Of a stretch of DNA of 64,000 nucleotides, positions 18,285 to 29,014 are shown in pieces. Source of the stretch: an uncultured Eubacteriales bacterium (GTDB taxonomy: Bacteria; Bacillota; Clostridia; Oscillospirales; Acutalibacteraceae); contig CAKSHI010000003.1 of the NCBI GenBank assembly GCA_934457115.1, forward strand, positions 66,341-130,340, given 5' to 3'. Within the stretch, counting starts at the first letter, position 1; each line of letters opens with the position of its first letter. The notes under the pieces were generated by a model. It was not told the DNA's origin. It made no database searches and saw only the letters and a program-made list of their open reading frames with translations. The translations under genes and the position numbers were made by a program.

Positions 18285-18313
18285 TTGCAATAAAGTATTA
18301 ATTATATTATAAT
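18285..18313 (+). promoter_or_regulatory. Promoter of the amino-acid permease gene
   Basis: TTGCAA (18285-18290), 17-nt spacer, TATAAT (18308-18313); ribosome site AAAAGGGG at 18335-18342. Confidence 0.7.
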
Positions 18314-18348
18314 GGAATTTATATAAAAAATTGTAAAAGGGGTATGTT

Positions 18349-19710
18349 ATGGAAAAAACTTTACATAAAAGATACGGCCTTTCAACTGCTATAGCTATGG
18401 TTGTTGGTATAGTTATCGGTAGTGGCGTATTTTTTAAAGCAGAGAAGATTTTAGTCGCAACAGGAGGAGATCTGCCAACAGGAATTCTAGCTTGGGTACT
18501 TGGTGGATTAATAATGGTAATTTGTGCATATGTATTTGCTACAATGGCGACTAAGTATGAAAAGGTAAATGGTGTTGTGGACTATGCCGAAGCTGCTATG
18601 GGAAGTAAATATGGATATTTTGTAGGCTGGTTTATGGCTATTATATATTATCCTACACTAACGGGTGTATTGGCTTGGGTATCTGCAAGATATATTTGTG
18701 TGTTGTTTGGATTTAGTATTGTAGGGCCTGAATGTATGCTTATAGCGGGACTTGTATTAATAGCAAGTTATGCACTTAATACGTTATCTCCGAGTCTTGC
18801 GGGTAAATTCCAAGTTACAACAACTGTCGTTAAAGTTATTCCGTTGATATTAATGGCAGTAGTAGGAGTTATAGTTGGATTAAATAACGGAGTTTTAGTT
18901 CAAAACTTTACTTCAGGAGTCATTGCTGATGTCACGGGAAATCCTTTGTTTACGGCTGTCGTTGCTTCTGCATTTGCTTATGAAGGATGGATAATTGCAA
19001 CCAGCATTAATGCAGAACTTAAGGATGCAAAGAAAAATCTACCTTTAGCACTTACCTTTGGCACGATATTTACGGTTATAATGTACATATTGTATTATGT
19101 AGGCCTTGCAGGTGCAGTTGAAAACAGGGTAATGATGGAAGGCGGAGAAACAGGAGCAAGGCTTGCCTTCTCAACCGTATTTACAAGTGTGGGCGGAGCC
19201 TTAATGTTTGTGTTTGTCGTTATTTCTTGCTTAGGTACGTTGAATGGATTAATGCTTGGATGCACAAGGGGAGTATACTCCTTAGCAGCAAGAAAAGAAG
19301 GTCCAAAGCCTGAAGTATTTTCAACAATTGATGAGCATACAAATATGCCTGCAAACTCATCTGTAATGGGGCTTTTGCTTTGCATTATTTGGCTTGTATA
19401 TTTTTATGGCGCTAACCTTGTACCACATCCGTGGTTTGGACCGTTTAGCTTCGATAGTTCTGAACTTCCTGTAGTTACTATATATGCTATGTATATACCT
19501 ATATTTGTAATGTTCATGGTTAAAGAAAAGTCTTTTGGGGCATTCAAGAGATTTATTATGCCTGGTCTAGGCGTATGCGCTTGTATCTTTATGTTTATGG
19601 CAGCTTGTTATGCACATGGTATGGCAGTTGTATACTATTTAATTATTTTTGCAGTTATAATGGCTGCAGGTATGTTAATAAATAAACATACAAAATCTAA
19701 AAGAGCGTAA
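18349..19710 (+). CDS. APC-superfamily amino-acid permease
   Basis: 453 residues and about 12 hydrophobic segments. The first helix carries the APC signature VVGIVIGSGVFF, the unwound Gly-rich region that binds the amino group of the substrate. SAFAYEGWIIATSINAELKDAKKNLP matches the conserved loop after TM6. Imports or exchanges an amino acid; which one cannot be said. It is a single gene with its own promoter and terminator. Confidence 0.9.
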   Translation: MEKTLHKRYGLSTAIAMVVGIVIGSGVFFKAEKILVATGGDLPTGILAWVLGGLIMVICAYVFATMATKYEKVNGVVDYAEAAMGSKYGYFVGWFMAIIYYPTLTGVLAWVSARYICVLFGFSIVGPECMLIAGLVLIASYALNTLSPSLAGKFQVTTTVVKVIPLILMAVVGVIVGLNNGVLVQNFTSGVIADVTGNPLFTAVVASAFAYEGWIIATSINAELKDAKKNLPLALTFGTIFTVIMYILYYVGLAGAVENRVMMEGGETGARLAFSTVFTSVGGALMFVFVVISCLGTLNGLMLGCTRGVYSLAARKEGPKPEVFSTIDEHTNMPANSSVMGLLLCIIWLVYFYGANLVPHPWFGPFSFDSSELPVVTIYAMYIPIFVMFMVKEKSFGAFKRFIMPGLGVCACIFMFMAACYAHGMAVVYYLIIFAVIMAAGMLINKHTKSKRA

Positions 19711-19716
19711 ATTAAA

Positions 19717-19745
19717 CGAGGTATTGGGAAACAACCAATACCTCG
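19717..19745 (+). terminator. Terminator of the permease gene
   Basis: CGAGGTATTGG and CCAATACCTCG (11-bp stem, 7-nt loop) followed by CTTTTGTTT. Confidence 0.85.
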
Positions 19746-19825
19746 CTTTTGTTTAATAATGAAAATAAATGTCTATGCTGATTTGGAACAAAAAATATGA
19801 CCAAATTTATAATCAAAGTGCAGAT

Positions 19826-19934
19826 ATGCCCCGCCACTTAAAGCGGCGGGGCATACCCAAGATTTCAGTGGAAGACATATAGTCCTTCGCTGAAGCTCTG
19901 AATGGCTAACATTCCATTTGCAAGCAAATCAGAG
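19826..19934 (-). ncRNA. Candidate structured RNA, resembling the 3' end RNA of TnpB-type elements
   Basis: No gene is seen here, but several nested stems are. 19826-19835 with 19845-19854 gives a 10-bp GC-rich hairpin (ATGCCCCGCC / GGCGGGGCAT). 19864-19874 with 19885-19894 gives TTCAG..GAAG / CTTC..CTGAA. CTCTGA (19896-19901) with TCAGAG (19929-19934) encloses TTTGC-AA-GCAAA and an ATGG/CCAT pairing, a possible three-way junction. Read on the minus strand the order ends in the GC hairpin, as in right ends of IS200/IS605 or IS1341 elements, but no tnpA or tnpB is present and no T-run follows. Strand and identity are uncertain. Confidence 0.4.
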
Positions 19935-19983
19935 TGTCACTTCGATTTAAAATCTAATCATACCATTTGAATTTGAAATTTAA

Positions 19984-20103
19984 TTAGACGTAAACAGCGG
20001 ATAATATAACAGTTCCTATGATAAGAAGTGCACAAACTCCTGCGACTATTCTAACTAATAGGCTCCTGTTTGAGGCTGTTTTTCTTGACTTTTGCTTTGT
20101 CAT
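19984..20103 (-). CDS. Small single-pass membrane protein, 39 residues
   Basis: The reading frame starts ATG at 20103 and stops TAA at 19984. It begins MTKQKSRKTASNRSLLVRI with 5 Lys/Arg among the first 13 residues, then has one strongly hydrophobic segment (VAGVCALLIIGTVILSA), a classic N-in membrane anchor. AAAGAGGG lies upstream, but about 13 nt from the ATG, longer than usual. Lies between the permease terminator and the rpoB promoter. I do not recognise a family; the basic-plus-hydrophobic composition argues that it is real, the spacing argues against. Confidence 0.55.
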   Translation of the reverse strand: MTKQKSRKTASNRSLLVRIVAGVCALLIIGTVILSAVYV

Positions 20104-20181
20104 AATAAATTAAGAACCCTCTTTAAAAACTGGTTTTACTACATACGATTTAAATAAAATAAAAAGTTGTGAAAAAACACA

Positions 20182-20210
20182 TTGACAAAATTTAAAATAT
20201 ATAGTATAAT
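20182..20210 (+). promoter_or_regulatory. Strong promoter of rpoBC
   Basis: Perfect consensus: TTGACA (20182-20187), 17-nt spacer, TATAAT (20205-20210). It leaves a leader of about 145 nt before rpoB. Confidence 0.85.
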
Positions 20211-20216
20211 AGTATA

Positions 20217-20361
20217 CTGCATAATAATAGAAATACCATGCCTATTTACATTAATAATAACACTATTTTTGATGAAAATCAAGAGTTTTATTAAGAAAAT
20301 ATCTTATGGGAATTTTCTATTAACTTTAAATAGGATGTTTATAATGCCGAAAGGTAAATAG
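20217..20361 (+). promoter_or_regulatory. rpoB leader with hairpin and possible five-codon upstream ORF
   Basis: The leader holds a small hairpin (AGAAAAT 20294-20300 with ATTTTCT 20312-20318). A short frame, ATG at 20344 to TAG at 20359-20361 (encoding MPKGK), has AGGA 8 nt upstream and ends directly at the rpoB ATG. Its function is unknown; reinitiation or coupling is possible. The same bases include AAAGG, a normal ribosome site for rpoB. Confidence 0.4.
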
Positions 20362-23300
20362 ATGAATGGAGTGATCGAGCCTATGGTAAATGTAAAACCG
20401 GTGCACCTTGGAAGGACTCAAAGAATGAGTTTTTCTCGAATTGATGAAGCTCTGGAAATGCCAAACTTGATAGAGGTACAAAAAAATTCTTATAAATGGT
20501 TTATAGAAGAAGGTCTAAAAGAGGTATTTAAAGATGTATCTGGGATTACAGATTATACATCAAATTTGGTTTTAGACTTTGTAGACTATACATTAGATTT
20601 AAATAAACCTAATTATAGCGTGGAAGAGTGTAAAGAGAGAGATGCAACTTATTCAGTGGCGTTGAGGGTTAAAGCTCGTTTGCTAAATAAAGAAAGCGGC
20701 GAAATAAAAGAGTCTGAGGTCTTTATGGGGGATTTCCCTTTAATGACTGAAAGCGGAACCTTTGTTATCAACGGTGCAGAACGTGTTATTGTTTCTCAGC
20801 TTGTTCGTTCTCCCGGTGTATATTATAAAATGGAATATGATAAGGCAGGTAAAGAACTTTTTAGCTCAACAGTTATACCTAATAGGGGAGCTTGGCTTGA
20901 GTATGAAAATGATGCTAACGATGTCTTTTATGTTCGTATAGATAAAAACAGAAAGATGCCTATTACAGTTCTTATAAGAGCTTTAGGTATTAGCACAAAT
21001 AAAGAAATATTAGAATATTTCGGCAATGATGCAAGAATGCTTGCAACCTTAGAAAAAGATAATTGTAAGGATACTGAAGAGGCTTTACTTGAACTTTACA
21101 GAAAGTTAAGGCCTACTGAACCTCCTACAGTCGAAAGTGCACAAGCTCATGTCAATGCTTTGTTCTTTGACGCTAAAAGATATGACATATCAAAAGTAGG
21201 AAGATATAAGTACAACAAAAAGTTGAGTCTTGCAGAACGTCTAAGAGGCGCTACATTATCTCAGCCTATAATTAATCCTCTTACCGGTGAATTAGTAGCT
21301 GATGCAGGTGAAGTGATTTCAAGAGCAAAGGCTGAAGAAATAGACAACATAGGCGTTTCAAGCGTATATGTAAAATCACCAAATGAGGAAGACCAAGAAG
21401 TTAAAATCATATCAAACGGTATGGTTGACATCACTAAGTTTGTAAACTTTGATGTTGAGGAATTAGGTATATACGAAAAGGTACGTTTCTCAGTTCTTGC
21501 AGATATACTTGAAAATTCTTCTTCAGATGAAGAAATAAAGGAAAACATAGCTTCAAGAATAGACGAGCTTATACCTAAACATATAATTATAGACGATATA
21601 TTCGCTTCGATTAACTACATGAACTGCCTAGCTTGCGGTTTAGGATCAACTGATGATATCGACCACTTGGGAAATAGGCGTATCCGTTCAGTAGGCGAAC
21701 TTCTTCAAAACCAATTTAGAATAGGTTTTGCAAGGCTTGAAAGAGTAATAAGAGAAAGAATGACACTTCAAGCTCAGGATATAGATATCCTTACACCTCA
21801 TACTCTTATCAACATTAGGCCTGTAGTAGCAGCTATAAAGGAATTCTTTGGTTCTTCACCTTTATCTCAATTCATGGACCAAAACAACCCATTAGCAGAG
21901 CTTACACATAAAAGACGTCTTTCATCCTTGGGACCCGGCGGACTTTCAAGAGACAGAGCCGGATTCGAAGTTCGTGACGTTCACTACAGCCACTACGGAA
22001 GAATGTGTCCTATAGAAACCCCTGAAGGACCTAACATCGGGCTTATATCTTATCTTGCAACCTTTGCTAAGATTAATAAGTATGGCTTTATAGAGGCTCC
22101 ATTTAGAAAAGTTGATAAGGAAACAGGAGTCGTTACAAATGAAGTTGTTTACATGACAGCTGATGTCGAAGATGACTACATGGTTGCTCAGGCTAACGAA
22201 CCTTTGGATGAAAACGGCAGGTTTAAAAATCAAAAGGTAATCGCTCGTTTTAGAGGCGAATTCCTTGAGGTTGAAAGCAACAAAGCTGACTTTATGGATA
22301 TTTCACCTAAGATGGTTGTTTCTGTCGCTACGGCAATGATTCCTTTCCTTGAAAACGATGATGCTAACCGTGCTTTGATGGGTGCGAACATGCAGCGTCA
22401 AGCTGTGCCGCTTTTAAAGACAGAGGCTCCTATTGTAGGAACCGGTATGGAATACAAGGCAGGAGTTGACTCTGGAGTTTGTATAGTTTCTAAAGAAGCA
22501 GGTGTGGTACAAAAGGTAACAGCCGATGAAATAGTAGTTGATTACGATTCAGGAAATAGGGAAATTTTCCATGTTATCAAGTTTATGCGCTCTAACCAAG
22601 GTACTTGTATAAACCAAATACCGATTGTAGAAAAAGGACAAAGAGTTGAAGCCGGCGAAGTTTTGGCGGATGGACCTGCTACAAGTAACGGTGAAATCAG
22701 CCTTGGTAAAAATGCACTTATAGGCTTTATGACTTGGGAAGGTTATAACTACGAGGATGCTGTTTTAATTAACGAAAGAATCGTAAGAGATGACGTTTAC
22801 ACTTCTATTCATATAGAAGAATATGAAATGGAATCCAGGGATACAAAATTAGGACCTGAAGAGATTACAAGAGATATTCCAAATGTCAATGAAGATCTCT
22901 TAAAAGATTTGGACGAAAACGGAATTATTCGTGTTGGTGCGGAAGTTCATGCAGGTGATATATTAGTTGGAAAGGTAACTCCTAAGGGAGAAACCGAGCT
23001 TACAGCCGAAGAAAGACTTCTAAGAGCTATTTTTGGCGAGAAGGCAAGAGAAGTAAGAGATACTTCATTAAGAGTTCCTCATGGTGAATATGGTATTGTA
23101 GTTGATGTTAAAGTATTCACAAGGGAGAATGCACAAAATGAACTTCAACCCGGAGTTAATAAAGTTGTTAGATGTTATATAGCTCAAAAACGTAAGCTTT
23201 CAGTCGGAGATAAAATGGCTGGTCGTCATGGTAACAAGGGTGTTGTATCAAGAATACTTCCTTCTGAGGATATGCCGTTCTTGCCGGATGGTACTCCGTT

Positions 23301-24105
23301 GGATATAGTACTTAACCCGTTGGGCGTTCCTTCTCGTATGAACATAGGTCAGGTTCTTGAAGTCCATCTTGGATATGCTGCTAAAGCTTTAGGATGGAAG
23401 ATAATGACTCCTGTATTTGACGGCGCTCACGAAGAAGATATATTCGAGTGTTTTGAAAAAGCAGGTTACAGCCGAGATGGTAAGACATGGCTTAAAGATG
23501 GTAGAACAGGTGAATATTTCGACAATCCTGTAACTGTAGGATATATGTATTACTTGAAGCTCCACCACTTGGTTGATGATAAGATTCATGCAAGATCGAC
23601 AGGACCATACTCCTTAGTAACTCAACAGCCTTTGGGCGGTAAAGCTCAATTTGGCGGTCAGCGTTTTGGAGAAATGGAAGTTTGGGCATTGGAGGCTTAT
23701 GGTGCTGCATACACACTTCAAGAAATACTTACTGTAAAATCTGATGATGTTGTCGGCCGTGTAAAGACATATGAATCCATTGTTAAGGGTCAAAATATTC
23801 CTAAGCCGGGTATTCCTGAATCATTTAAGGTATTAATTAAGGAATTACAATCATTAGCCCTTGATGTTAAGGTATTAAATAAGGACAATGAAGAAATAGA
23901 CTTAATGCAGGACTTCAGTGAAGATGATGAATTAACCATCAAACCTGATGACAGCGAAACACTTGAGGAAGTTTCAGTTATGACATCTTTGGATGGATAT
24001 ACACTTGAAGATGATCCGGATAACGAAAATATGATAGATGAATCATCCTTTTTCAGTGAAAGTTTGGAAGACGAAGACTTAGGCGGAACAAGTGAGGAAA
24101 TGTAA
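20362..24105 (+). CDS. rpoB: DNA-directed RNA polymerase beta subunit
   Basis: 1247 residues. Core RNA polymerase subunit. The rifampicin pocket reads [20 protein letters not shown] and [12 protein letters not shown], followed by [20 protein letters not shown]; later [19 protein letters not shown] and the end region [25 protein letters not shown]. The pocket has Pro where E. coli has Gln510; the main resistance positions (Asp516, His526, Ser531) are wild-type. The C-terminus carries a long acidic tail (about 70 residues rich in Asp/Glu). Start ATG 20362 has AAAGG 7 nt upstream; an in-frame ATG at 20383 ([12 protein letters not shown]) also fits the family start. Followed by rpoC. Confidence 0.98.
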   Translation: MNGVIEPMVNVKPVHLGRTQRMSFSRIDEALEMPNLIEVQKNSYKWFIEEGLKEVFKDVSGITDYTSNLVLDFVDYTLDLNKPNYSVEECKERDATYSVALRVKARLLNKESGEIKESEVFMGDFPLMTESGTFVINGAERVIVSQLVRSPGVYYKMEYDKAGKELFSSTVIPNRGAWLEYENDANDVFYVRIDKNRKMPITVLIRALGISTNKEILEYFGNDARMLATLEKDNCKDTEEALLELYRKLRPTEPPTVESAQAHVNALFFDAKRYDISKVGRYKYNKKLSLAERLRGATLSQPIINPLTGELVADAGEVISRAKAEEIDNIGVSSVYVKSPNEEDQEVKIISNGMVDITKFVNFDVEELGIYEKVRFSVLADILENSSSDEEIKENIASRIDELIPKHIIIDDIFASINYMNCLACGLGSTDDIDHLGNRRIRSVGELLQNQFRIGFARLERVIRERMTLQAQDIDILTPHTLINIRPVVAAIKEFFGSSPLSQFMDQNNPLAELTHKRRLSSLGPGGLSRDRAGFEVRDVHYSHYGRMCPIETPEGPNIGLISYLATFAKINKYGFIEAPFRKVDKETGVVTNEVVYMTADVEDDYMVAQANEPLDENGRFKNQKVIARFRGEFLEVESNKADFMDISPKMVVSVATAMIPFLENDDANRALMGANMQRQAVPLLKTEAPIVGTGMEYKAGVDSGVCIVSKEAGVVQKVTADEIVVDYDSGNREIFHVIKFMRSNQGTCINQIPIVEKGQRVEAGEVLADGPATSNGEISLGKNALIGFMTWEGYNYEDAVLINERIVRDDVYTSIHIEEYEMESRDTKLGPEEITRDIPNVNEDLLKDLDENGIIRVGAEVHAGDILVGKVTPKGETELTAEERLLRAIFGEKAREVRDTSLRVPHGEYGIVVDVKVFTRENAQNELQPGVNKVVRCYIAQKRKLSVGDKMAGRHGNKGVVSRILPSEDMPFLPDGTPLDIVLNPLGVPSRMNIGQVLEVHLGYAAKALGWKIMTPVFDGAHEEDIFECFEKAGYSRDGKTWLKDGRTGEYFDNPVTVGYMYYLKLHHLVDDKIHARSTGPYSLVTQQPLGGKAQFGGQRFGEMEVWALEAYGAAYTLQEILTVKSDDVVGRVKTYESIVKGQNIPKPGIPESFKVLIKELQSLALDVKVLNKDNEEIDLMQDFSEDDELTIKPDDSETLEEVSVMTSLDGYTLEDDPDNENMIDESSFFSESLEDEDLGGTSEEM

Positions 24106-24123
24106 TTTAGAGGGGGTTATAAA

Positions 24124-27100
24124 ATGGAATTTAATATTTTTGAATCCATTAAAATAGGTTTGGCATCTCCGCAACAAATTAGAGAATGGTCATATGGTGA
24201 AGTTAAAAAGCCTGAAACTATTAACTATAGAACTCTTAAACCGGAGAGTGACGGACTTTTCTGCGAAAGGATTTTTGGTCCACAAAAGGACTGGGAGTGC
24301 CATTGCGGAAAGTATAAAAGAATTAGATATAAGGGTAAAATATGCGACAAATGTGGTGTTGAAGTTACAAGATCAAAGGTAAGAAGAGAGCGCATGGGGC
24401 ACATTGAGCTTGCAGCACCTGTATCTCATATTTGGTATTTTAAAGGTATCCCATCGAGGATGGGATTGATTCTCGACATCTCCCCTCGAATGCTTGAAAA
24501 AGTATTGTACTTTGCTTTATATATTGTTACAGACCCGGGAAATTGCAGGGAACTTGTTAAGCAGCAATTTCTAACGGAAAAAGAATACCGTGATATGCGT
24601 GAGAAATATGAAGACGATTTCGAAGCTATGATGGGTGCGGAGGCAATTAAAAAGCTTTTAGAAGATATAGATCTTGACAAGCTTTCAAAACAAATTAAGG
24701 ATGATCTTGTAAATGCTGCAGGTCAAAAACGTGTAAGGCTTTTAAAAAGGCTTGAAGTAGTTGAGGCATTTAAGGCATCAGGAAATAGGCCTGAGTGGAT
24801 GATTTTAGATGCTATACCTGTAATACCACCGGATATTCGTCCTATGGTTCAACTTGACGGTGGAAGATTTGCAACTTCGGATCTAAATGATTTGTATAGA
24901 AGAGTTATTAACAGAAACAATAGACTTAAACGTCTATTGGAGTTATCTGCACCTGATATTATCGTAAGAAACGAAAAACGTATGCTTCAAGAAGCTGTCG
25001 ATGCTTTGATCGATAACGGAAGAAGAGGAAGACCTGTTACCGGCCCTAATAACAGGCCGCTTAAGTCCCTTTCTGATATGCTTAAGGGTAAACAGGGACG
25101 TTTCCGTCAAAACCTTTTAGGTAAGCGTGTTGACTATTCCGGACGTTCGGTTATCGTTGTAGGACCTGAACTAAAGATTTATCAATGTGGACTTCCTAAG
25201 GAAATGGCATTGGAACTATTTAAACCGTTCGTTATGAAACGATTGGTTGAAACGGGTGCTGTAAGCAATATAAAGGCTGCAAGAAAGGCAGTCGATAGAG
25301 CAAGTACTGAAGTATGGGATGCACTGGAAATTGTTATTAAAGGCCATCCTGTCCTTCTAAACCGTGCTCCAACACTTCATAGGTTGGGAATACAGGCATT
25401 TGAACCTGTATTGGTAGAAGGCCGTGCACTTAAACTTCACCCATTGGTTTGTACTGCATATAATGCGGACTTTGACGGAGACCAAATGGCAGTGCACGTA
25501 CCTCTTTCCGCAGAGGCTCAAACTGAAGCAAGGTTCTTAATGCTTGCTGCAGGAAACTTGCTAAAACCGTCAGACGGTAGACCGGTTGTAGTACCAACAC
25601 AGGATATGATCCTAGGTTCTTACTATTTGACCTTAAATAAAGACGGCGAAGTCGGTGAAGGAAAAATCTTTAGGGATGAAGACGAAGCGGTTATGGCTTA
25701 TGACGCTAAAATTATAAGCTTACACGCTAAGATAAAAGTTAGAAGAACTTTGGAAATTGACGGAGAAAAAGTATCTAAAATTATAGATACTACAGTTGGA
25801 AGACTTATATTTAACCGTCCAATTCCTCAAGACTTAGGTTTTGTCGATAGAAGTAAACCGGAAAATCTATTTAAACTTGAAATAGATTTCTTGGTAGGTA
25901 AAAAACAACTTGGTCAAATTATTGATAAGTGTATAAAGGTTCATGGTACCCAGATAACATCAAAAGTACTTGATGATATTAAGGCACAAGGCTTTAAATA
26001 TTCAACAAAGGGTGCTATTACAGTTGCTGTTTGTGATGCGGTTATTCCGCCTGCTAAGAAACAAATTTTGGCTGATGCAGAGCAAAAAGTTGATAAGGTT
26101 ATTAAACAATTTAGAAGAGGATTTATTTCCGATGAAGAACGTTGTAACCGTGTCCTTAAAATTTGGGATAAGGCAACTAATGATGTAACTGCAGCACTTC
26201 AAGATAACTTGGATCAATATAACCCAATATTCATGATGGCGGATTCAGGAGCCCGTGGTTCTATGAGCCAGATACGTCAGCTTGCAGGTATGCGTGGACT
26301 TATCGCAAATACATCAGGTAAGACGATTGAAATCCCGATTCGTGCTAACTACCGTGAAGGTCTAAACATTTTGGAATACTTTATTTCATCACGTGGTGCG
26401 AGAAAAGGTCTTGCAGATACTGCGCTTCGTACTGCCGATTCAGGTTACTTAACTCGTCGTTTGGTAGACGTTTCTCAAGATGTAATTATTAGAGAGGACG
26501 ACTGTATGACAGATGAGGGACTCGAAATATTTGAAATTAAAGATGGTAATGAAGTTATCGAGTCATTCCATGAAAGACTTATCGGAAGATATCTTTGCGA
26601 AGATTTCGTTGATAAGGAAACTAACGAAGTTCTAGTGTCAAAAGATAAGATGATGGACGACCATGATGCAGATATCATTATTAATGCAGGCGTTGATCAT
26701 ATAAAAATACGTTCTATTTTGGGATGTAAAGCTAAATATGGTGCTTGTAAGAAATGCTATGGTTCCAACCTTGCAAACGGTATGCCGGTTAGCGTTGGTG
26801 AAGCTGTTGGTATTATTGCAGCTCAGTCTATAGGTGAGCCCGGTACTCAGCTTACAATGAGAACGTTCCATACCGGTGGTGTTGCGAGTGCCGAAGATAT
26901 TACCCAAGGTTTGCCACGTATAGAAGAATTGTTTGAAGGACGTAAACCAAAGCATGTTGCTATTATAAGTGAAATTTCGGGTAAAGTTCGTTTTGAAGAA
27001 ATAAAACGAAATAAGAATGCTGTTATCTATAACGAAGAAACAGGAGAAGAAGTAGCATATCTAATTCCTTTTGGATCAAGACTTAAAGTTGAAGAGGGTC

Positions 27101-27723
27101 AAGAGGTTCAAAAAGGTGATTTACTTACAGAGGGTTCTGTTAATCCTCATGACGTTTTGGCTATCAAGGGAACCGAAGCTCTTAAAAACTATCTTATCCA
27201 AGAAGTTCAAAGAGTTTATCGTATGCAGGGTGTTGATATCAACGATAAGCATATAGAGGTTATTGTAAGTCAAATGCTTAAAAAGGTAAAGATTAAGAAG
27301 CAAGGAGATACAGATCTTTTACTTGATTCATTAGTTGAAAAATCAGATTTTATAAGGGCTAATGAAGAGATTCAAAGGCGTATTAATGAGGGCGAATCAG
27401 ACCTTGAAAAGGCTGAATGTACACCTGTTCTTTTGGGTATTACAAAGGCTTCTCTTGCGACAGAGTCATTCCTATCTGCAGCTTCCTTCCAGGAGACTAC
27501 AAGAGTACTTACAGACGCAGCAATTAAAGGAAAAGTTGATCCATTGCTTGGTCTTAAAGAAAATGTTATCATTGGTAAGCTTGTACCTGCCGGAACCGGT
27601 ATGAAGAGGTATAGAGAAATACAAATTGAAAAAAATGAACCTAATGAAGAAATATGCATAGTAGATAATAATATGGCTGTATCATCTAACGACGAATCAG
27701 ATGATAATGAAAATAAAGAATAA
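24124..27723 (+). CDS. rpoC: DNA-directed RNA polymerase beta' subunit
   Basis: 1199 residues. Catalytic Mg-binding motif [12 protein letters not shown] at about residues 449-460. Zinc finger near residue 59 ([11 protein letters not shown]...CDKCG) and a second Cys cluster [11 protein letters not shown]. Bridge-helix/trigger-loop region includes [29 protein letters not shown] sequence (here [20 protein letters not shown]). Length is typical of Bacillota. A GAGGGGG ribosome site lies 18 nt after rpoB; the two are co-transcribed. Confidence 0.98.
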   Translation: MEFNIFESIKIGLASPQQIREWSYGEVKKPETINYRTLKPESDGLFCERIFGPQKDWECHCGKYKRIRYKGKICDKCGVEVTRSKVRRERMGHIELAAPVSHIWYFKGIPSRMGLILDISPRMLEKVLYFALYIVTDPGNCRELVKQQFLTEKEYRDMREKYEDDFEAMMGAEAIKKLLEDIDLDKLSKQIKDDLVNAAGQKRVRLLKRLEVVEAFKASGNRPEWMILDAIPVIPPDIRPMVQLDGGRFATSDLNDLYRRVINRNNRLKRLLELSAPDIIVRNEKRMLQEAVDALIDNGRRGRPVTGPNNRPLKSLSDMLKGKQGRFRQNLLGKRVDYSGRSVIVVGPELKIYQCGLPKEMALELFKPFVMKRLVETGAVSNIKAARKAVDRASTEVWDALEIVIKGHPVLLNRAPTLHRLGIQAFEPVLVEGRALKLHPLVCTAYNADFDGDQMAVHVPLSAEAQTEARFLMLAAGNLLKPSDGRPVVVPTQDMILGSYYLTLNKDGEVGEGKIFRDEDEAVMAYDAKIISLHAKIKVRRTLEIDGEKVSKIIDTTVGRLIFNRPIPQDLGFVDRSKPENLFKLEIDFLVGKKQLGQIIDKCIKVHGTQITSKVLDDIKAQGFKYSTKGAITVAVCDAVIPPAKKQILADAEQKVDKVIKQFRRGFISDEERCNRVLKIWDKATNDVTAALQDNLDQYNPIFMMADSGARGSMSQIRQLAGMRGLIANTSGKTIEIPIRANYREGLNILEYFISSRGARKGLADTALRTADSGYLTRRLVDVSQDVIIREDDCMTDEGLEIFEIKDGNEVIESFHERLIGRYLCEDFVDKETNEVLVSKDKMMDDHDADIIINAGVDHIKIRSILGCKAKYGACKKCYGSNLANGMPVSVGEAVGIIAAQSIGEPGTQLTMRTFHTGGVASAEDITQGLPRIEELFEGRKPKHVAIISEISGKVRFEEIKRNKNAVIYNEETGEEVAYLIPFGSRLKVEEGQEVQKGDLLTEGSVNPHDVLAIKGTEALKNYLIQEVQRVYRMQGVDINDKHIEVIVSQMLKKVKIKKQGDTDLLLDSLVEKSDFIRANEEIQRRINEGESDLEKAECTPVLLGITKASLATESFLSAASFQETTRVLTDAAIKGKVDPLLGLKENVIIGKLVPAGTGMKRYREIQIEKNEPNEEICIVDNNMAVSSNDESDDNENKE

Positions 27724-27740
27724 TATTCTTATATAATTTA

Positions 27741-27784
27741 ATGGCTATCGATAGTTAAGTATTACTTATACTAAAGATAGCCAT
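27741..27784 (+). terminator. Terminator of rpoBC
   Basis: ATGGCTATC (27741-27749) pairs with GATAGCCAT (27776-27784), with further pairing possible inside; only a weak T-rich tract (TTGAATTT) follows. Confidence 0.55.
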
Positions 27785-27882
27785 TTGAATTTATAAAGAT
27801 GGAAGTTTATCAACAATTTATATTGAAAATGTTGATAAGTAGCAAATGAAAGGTTTTATACGATTAAACATAAAATAATAAT

Positions 27883-27916
27883 AAAAAAGAGACAGCCTTA
27901 CCGCTGTCTCTTTTTT
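27883..27916. terminator. Bidirectional terminator, rpoC/merR-type gene
   Basis: AAAAAAGAGACAGC and its complement form a 14-bp stem with a 6-nt loop; A- and T-runs within the stem make it work on both strands. Confidence 0.9.
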
Positions 27917-27922
27917 GTATAT

Positions 27923-28819
27923 TTACTTTTCTAAGTTTTCCATATAATAATTTATGGCACGGGTTAGAAATTCATATGACCCTTCACCATATAACTCGTC
28001 ATGGGCTTTAATGAATGACTGCATATACTCTTGCGATTCCTTAATCATTTCATCGCTTAATTTTTGTGAATCGACATCGATGTTAGCTATCTCTTTCATA
28101 CCAATTCCATTCATTTGCTTATTATAATTATCAATTTTTGCAACCAATTCTTGCACTTCAGGACAGCTTACATCTTGGTCTCTCAATTCGCCAATTTGTT
28201 TGTAAATTTCCTTCATGTCCTCTATATAGCAATCAAGACCCTCTAATCTTTCGGGACATTGTTTTAAATTTTCAAGATAGTTTTCTAAGCTTCCATACAT
28301 ATCCTTTATTAGCTCAGTATTTGATAATATATAGTCCATATAATTACTTACGCTGGCAATAAAACTTTTATTTCCCGGATATAATGGGTCATTTAAAAGA
28401 TAGTCCTCACCCCTTGCATTTTTTATAAGCTTAAGATTCTCATCTATAGTTTTTTCAATTTCTTTAATGATCTTAAATTCAGTAAAGTTCATAGTATTAG
28501 GCTCCTTTATTATCTTATCAACCAACGATATTAAATTGCTTATACAATCTCTTTTAAGGATAAGTAAGTTTTTATGATTTTCTAAAAGTTTTATCCTATC
28601 GATATTTGGATTATCAAGTATTAATTTAATATCTTTAAGAGGCATACCAACTTCTTTGAAAAATAAAATTTGCTGCAAAATACCCAAAGCTTCATCGTCA
28701 TAAAGCCTATATCCCGATTCTGAAATTTCAGTTGGTTTGAGTAAACCAATCTCATCGTAATATCGTATTGCACGTCTGCTAATACCCGTTATTTTTGCTA
28801 TCTCATTTACTGTTTTCAA
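27923..28819 (-). CDS. MerR-family regulator with TipAS-like ligand domain
   Basis: 298 residues. The N-terminal 70 residues are a MerR winged helix (NEIAKITGISRRAIRYYDEIGLL, SGYRLYDDEALGILQQI), followed by a coiled-coil dimerisation helix. The C-terminal region (about 150-298) is helical and resembles the TipAS drug-binding domain, with the closing SYEFLTRAINYYMEN. MerR proteins untwist promoters having a 19-bp spacer; the promoter of this gene has exactly that, so it probably regulates itself. No obvious drug-efflux target is next to it; the upstream neighbour on the same strand is across a divergent-free gap and codes for an OPA transporter downstream in the transcript direction? The transporter gene in fact lies upstream and ends in its own terminator, so the targets are unknown. 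Confidence 0.85.
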   Translation of the reverse strand: MKTVNEIAKITGISRRAIRYYDEIGLLKPTEISESGYRLYDDEALGILQQILFFKEVGMPLKDIKLILDNPNIDRIKLLENHKNLLILKRDCISNLISLVDKIIKEPNTMNFTEFKIIKEIEKTIDENLKLIKNARGEDYLLNDPLYPGNKSFIASVSNYMDYILSNTELIKDMYGSLENYLENLKQCPERLEGLDCYIEDMKEIYKQIGELRDQDVSCPEVQELVAKIDNYNKQMNGIGMKEIANIDVDSQKLSDEMIKESQEYMQSFIKAHDELYGEGSYEFLTRAINYYMENLEK

Positions 28820-28842
28820 AAGAATTCCCCCTCTCTATTTCA

Positions 28843-28873
28843 ATTATAGGCCTTTACGCAGCGTTAATGTCAA
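28843..28873 (-). promoter_or_regulatory. MerR-type promoter with 19-bp spacer and dyad
   Basis: On the minus strand TTGACA (28873-28868) and TATAAT (28848-28843) are 19 nt apart. The spacer holds an imperfect palindrome TTAACGC-T-GCGTAAA. Overlong spacers with a dyad are the mark of MerR-activated promoters. Confidence 0.8.
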
Positions 28874-28900
28874 TACCTTTTTTAGAAAAATTTATATAAA

Positions 28901-28924
28901 GTTAACCTTACAAGTAAACGTTAA
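28901..28924. promoter_or_regulatory. Second MerR-like dyad upstream of the regulator promoter
   Basis: GTTAACCTTACAAGTAAACGTTAA is an imperfect inverted repeat sharing TTAACG and GTAA(A)GG elements with the promoter spacer about 30 bp away. It could be an additional operator. Confidence 0.45.
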
Positions 28925-28965
28925 TATTTAGGTCGAAGTCATCTATAAACCTTGCTAAAAGATAA

Positions 28966-28992
28966 ATATCCCCATGCTATGCATGGGGATAT
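28966..28992 (-). terminator. Terminator of the OPA transporter gene
   Basis: ATATCCCCATGC-TAT-GCATGGGGATAT is a 12-bp stem with a 3-nt loop; on the minus strand it is followed by TTATCTTTTAG. Confidence 0.8.
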
Positions 28993-29014
28993 CTGTTTAT
29001 CATAATTTAATATG

